Part shown: positions 61,230 through 64,000 of the stretch, one piece after another | How the letters are laid out: each line of letters opens with the position of its first letter | How positions within the stretch are numbered: position 1 is the first letter of the stretch | Source: Flavobacterium johnsoniae UW101 | GTDB lineage: Bacteria; Bacteroidota; Bacteroidia; Flavobacteriales; Flavobacteriaceae | NCBI RefSeq assembly: GCF_000016645.1 | Contig: NC_009441.1 | Coordinates: forward strand, 1,736,001-1,800,000 | Direction of reading: 5' to 3' | DNA: 64,000 bases | The notes under the pieces: generated by a model | What the model was told of the DNA's origin: nothing | Databases searched by the model: none | What the model saw: only the letters and a program-made list of their open reading frames with translations | Translations under genes and position numbers: made by a program

Positions 61230-64000
61230 GTTTTTCGTATTTTTCTGCTTTTTTATTTGTTAAATTAGATTTAACAGTAAGTTTATAGATATAAACTCCT
61301 TTTCCAATCCGGTCGCCAAAATCATCCCTTCCGTCCCACGTAATTTCTCTCGATAAAAAGCCTTCTGTTGTTATAATTTGATTTTTAGTCCAGACAATTT
61401 TTCCTGTAATTGTCATGACCTGAACCTGAACATCTAAAGGTTCATACGGTCTGTTGTGTGAAAACCAAAATTGGGTGTAAGTTGAAAAAGGATTAGGATA
61501 ATTAAGAACGTGTGATAATGTTAATTCTTCATCTCCTACAACCACAAATTGTATTTCACTTGTTACGGGATTGTTGTAAACATCCCATGCTGTAAAGGTT
61601 ATAGTGTGCAGTCCTGCAGATAAATTTCGCAGCGGGAAACGTAAATTTCCGTTTGTGTAATCATCTAATTTTGTTTGATAATAATCGTTCAAAATATAAG
61701 GATTGCTGGTATCGCCATCTAATACAGCTACAATATCATGACCAATTCCGCTGGCAGTATTAATACCATTTTCGTCTTCCAAAAAGGCTAGAAGAAACGG
61801 TGATGCATTTGTAATGCCGCCAGACACAAATGTTTCATCGTTCATATATAACTTAACTTTCGGACTTATATTGTCCTGAGGTGCATTTTCATTTATTCCT
61901 CCAATTTTAATAATAGTATTATAACCTGACTGATTTTCTAAAGCCTGGTTTTTCTTTGAATAAAAGCTGATTCTGCCGTTGTCTACCGGTATGCGTATGT
62001 CTCTTGGAACTACAAAACTAAATTCGAACTGACCATTGGTTACTGTTGCGTTTCCTCTAAATATGGTTTCTCCCAAAGTTTTAAATGACATTGCAGGGCT
62101 ATATCCATCATTATTTAAGGTAGAAGAAGTAATCATTTTGTCGAAAATTGCTGTTGCCAATTCGCCGTTATAATTGCTTAAAAGAACATTGTTTTCATCT
62201 GTAATTTCACCTGAAATTTTAATTTTTGCCAATGATTTAAAGTCAGGAATTGGCTGCGAAATCACAATATCGTTTATTTTCGTTAAATTAATTCGGGGTT
62301 TTGGAATCGCCAGCATCAAAGCAGGGTCTCCAAGATATACTACAACATTGCTTGACGAACTCGGACTTTCGTTTTTAGATATTCTAAGAGATTCTGCAAT
62401 GCTGTTGTATTGATTTGACCCGTACGAGAGCAGGTTTTTGTTTAGAATGTCATTAAAATTTTCTGCATTAGACTGACCAATTTCGCGAATCGTTGTCAGC
62501 ATAGAAATAGCGCCTCCTTTTGGATTCCAAAATACATATTCTCCGGCAGTAGGTCTTGAAGGGTCGTCAAATCTTGAAAATTCACAGGTAATGGTTATAA
62601 ATAACGGATATTTATATTGATTGTTTAAGTTTTGACCATCTGCTTTTTCCCATATTCTTTCGCTTGCCAAACCGTCTTCACCGCCGTGTCCCAGATAATT
62701 AAAGATTAATGCACCTTTTTCAAATGCGTTGAAAAAATCAGTTCGGGCTTTTGGATAACGAGCGCCTCCGGCAGAAGCTTCCTGAGTATAAGAATCCAAA
62801 AGAATTTTATCGACATTAAAAAAAGGTTTTTCGGCTGAGATTTTATCCGCTAAATTATTTTGACGTGTTTGTAACGTGGCGTCTGAAGCTCTGTCAGAAT
62901 CATCACTTATTAAAACGACATTGTTTTTCCAGTTCCCGTATGATTTTGCGTCGTGATATTCTAAAACTTTATTGACTATTTCCTGAGCCTGTGTATTGTC
63001 TGAAACTAACATTCTCCCAACAGCAATGTCAATACCGCCAAAAGGGAAAGCTACAACACCTTCGTTAGAATCCATAAGACCAAAGAAATCATCAGAGGCA
63101 AATCCAGATTCGCCAACAGAGTTGCTTCTTAAGGCTTGATATATAGGTACAATATTATTGTTATTTGCAATTCGGTTTTTATAATCAAATGAAGCGTCTC
63201 CAAAAAGATTTAAATATTTTACTCTTTTATCTGAAGAAGAGGCATTATTATATATGTATCGAATGCAGTTTCTAATAGCTGCAATATCCTGTTTTCCCGA
63301 AGAAAATTCCTGATAGATGTTTTCAAGCGAAATTACTTTTACATTTAAATTAGAATTTGTGCGGTGAAAATTTGCGAGTCTTTCGGCTTGAGAACTTAAT
63401 GATCTTGGCGTTACAATTACATAATCAATATCCTGAAAGTTGTTTTGGCTGTTTCTAAAAATAGTTCCTTTTAAGTTTTGATTGGTAACTTTAGATTGAT
63501 TTTCTTTTAAAGGAGTATAGTAGTCAGACGCATCAATGGCAATATATTTTCTAATTTCTCCTAAAGAAGCTTTAAAGCTAAAAGAGGCTTGATTTGTATT
63601 CTCGATTTTTGATACATTATATAGGTCTGTAATATCCCAAATTTGAGAAATTCCTGCAGCGTTTCCAAAACTATAATTTACGATTCCGGTAGTTGAGCCT
63701 GCAAGATTGTATTGAAACTTAAATTGTTTTCCTGTTCCCAGTAGTTTTCTTTTGGCAGTAAGATTAATATAATCCAGATAACCTTTTGAACCCGGAACAC
63801 CATTATTATTATAGGTAAGTTTAATTTTTATGGTTTCTGCACCAGTAAAGGTTGTGTTGTTTGGAAGCTTTTCGGTTAAATATTTAATATCAGAATAGGC
63901 TGTGATACTTCCAATATTAATTGTTCCTATATTTTGCCCATTTGCCGAAACTCCAAATGAAGTTGTAGTAAAAGCTGCTGAAGCTGCATTTAATTCGATT
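61216..64000 (-). CDS. porU: Type IX secretion system sortase PorU (5' end missing)
   Basis: Cys protease of the gingipain (C25) type that removes the C-terminal signal of T9SS cargo. The - strand frame is open from 64000 to the stop at 61216, 928 codons. No start codon lies upstream of Met at 63075, and the residues upstream (KYLNLFGDASFDYKNR, VPIYQALRS, SDDFFGLM) are clearly part of the protein, so the true start is beyond the window. Catalytic His is in NYLGHGGEDGLASERI and Cys in ITITCEFSRFDDP. The C-terminus (TWDGRDDFGDRIGKGVYIYKL) is a FlgD-like Ig fold. It precedes porV, the usual T9SS pair. Confidence 0.94.
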   Translation of the reverse strand, partial: IELNAASAAFTTTSFGVSANGQNIGTINIGSITAYSDIKYLTEKLPNNTTFTGAETIKIKLTYNNNGVPGSKGYLDYINLTAKRKLLGTGKQFKFQYNLAGSTTGIVNYSFGNAAGISQIWDITDLYNVSKIENTNQASFSFKASLGEIRKYIAIDASDYYTPLKENQSKVTNQNLKGTIFRNSQNNFQDIDYVIVTPRSLSSQAERLANFHRTNSNLNVKVISLENIYQEFSSGKQDIAAIRNCIRYIYNNASSSDKRVKYLNLFGDASFDYKNRIANNNNIVPIYQALRSNSVGESGFASDDFFGLMDSNEGVVAFPFGGIDIAVGRMLVSDNTQAQEIVNKVLEYHDAKSYGNWKNNVVLISDDSDRASDATLQTRQNNLADKISAEKPFFNVDKILLDSYTQEASAGGARYPKARTDFFNAFEKGALIFNYLGHGGEDGLASERIWEKADGQNLNNQYKYPLFITITCEFSRFDDPSRPTAGEYVFWNPKGGAISMLTTIREIGQSNAENFNDILNKNLLSYGSNQYNSIAESLRISKNESPSSSSNVVVYLGDPALMLAIPKPRINLTKINDIVISQPIPDFKSLAKIKISGEITDENNVLLSNYNGELATAIFDKMITSSTLNNDGYSPAMSFKTLGETIFRGNATVTNGQFEFSFVVPRDIRIPVDNGRISFYSKKNQALENQSGYNTIIKIGGINENAPQDNISPKVKLYMNDETFVSGGITNASPFLLAFLEDENGINTASGIGHDIVAVLDGDTSNPYILNDYYQTKLDDYTNGNLRFPLRNLSAGLHTITFTAWDVYNNPVTSEIQFVVVGDEELTLSHVLNYPNPFSTYTQFWFSHNRPYEPLDVQVQVMTITGKIVWTKNQIITTEGFLSREITWDGRDDFGDRIGKGVYIYKLTVKSNLTNKKAEKYEKLVIL

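Noticed and set aside
61216..63075. porU starting at Met 63075
   Set aside because: The frame continues upstream to the window end with gingipain-like sequence, so this Met is internal.
1..64000. CRISPR array, tRNA, rRNA, prophage or IS element
   Set aside because: No regularly spaced direct repeats, no transposase or integrase gene and no tRNA- or rRNA-like segment were recognised by eye.

Overview
The window is a chromosomal segment from a gliding, Bacteroidetes-type bacterium, most likely a Flavobacterium close to F. johnsoniae. The support is: AT-rich DNA; promoters of the Bacteroidetes form (TTG, about 19 nt, TAnnTTTG); almost no Shine-Dalgarno signals; gliding genes gldA, gldE and gldD; the type IX secretion genes porV and porU; a split metH; and a 30-codon AURKAIP1/COX24-type basic protein gene. 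No rRNA, tRNA, CRISPR array, prophage or insertion sequence was found.

Layout. 1-10.7 kb (all + strand): 3' end of a ferredoxin-NADP reductase, then a promoter and SAM-I riboswitch heading a methionine/folate cluster. This holds the MetH homocysteine domain, a small membrane ORF, the MetH folate/B12/activation domains and metF, followed by a methyltransferase, a dicarboxylate symporter and a PLP decarboxylase. The gaps here are full of short inverted repeats. 10.8-20.3 kb: TonB-dependent receptor, gldA, two tandem outer-membrane barrel genes, metE divergent from an Lrp/AsnC regulator, and dgt. 20.4-26.4 kb: lipoprotein with a TonB-like C-terminus, dxs and a DUF3078 protein in one - strand operon; tadA; then an AT-rich accessory pocket with an unknown ORF, a SUKH/SMI1-like ORF and a membrane ORF. 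26.6-34.8 kb: alpha-2-macroglobulin lipoprotein plus PBP1C. 34.8-42.8 kb: rng, a COX24-type small protein, hup, mutY, ssb, gldE, gldD and an HMA lipoprotein. 42.8-49.8 kb: EamA exporter, a pair of M16 peptidases, rplU, rpmA and a polytopic membrane protein. 49.8-64 kb: AsmA-like protein, miaE, a glycosyltransferase, an M1 aminopeptidase, pdhC, pdhA, cdd, porV and porU (truncated by the window end).

How it fits together. Methionine synthesis is covered twice, by B12-dependent MetH/MetF under a SAM riboswitch and by B12-independent MetE beside its probable Lrp-type regulator. gldA, gldD/E and porU/V contribute to gliding and type IX secretion but sit in separate loci among housekeeping genes.

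Most genes belong to well-known families. The least explained material is the intergenic repeat vocabulary (several unrelated hairpin families found only between genes), the start-less membrane ORF between the metH halves, and the small immunity-like pocket at 24.5-26.4 kb. Three apparent TTG starts (38071, 39959, 48378) are really the 3' end of -7 promoter boxes, so those genes are given shorter starts here. All calls come from reading the sequence; no database search was run.
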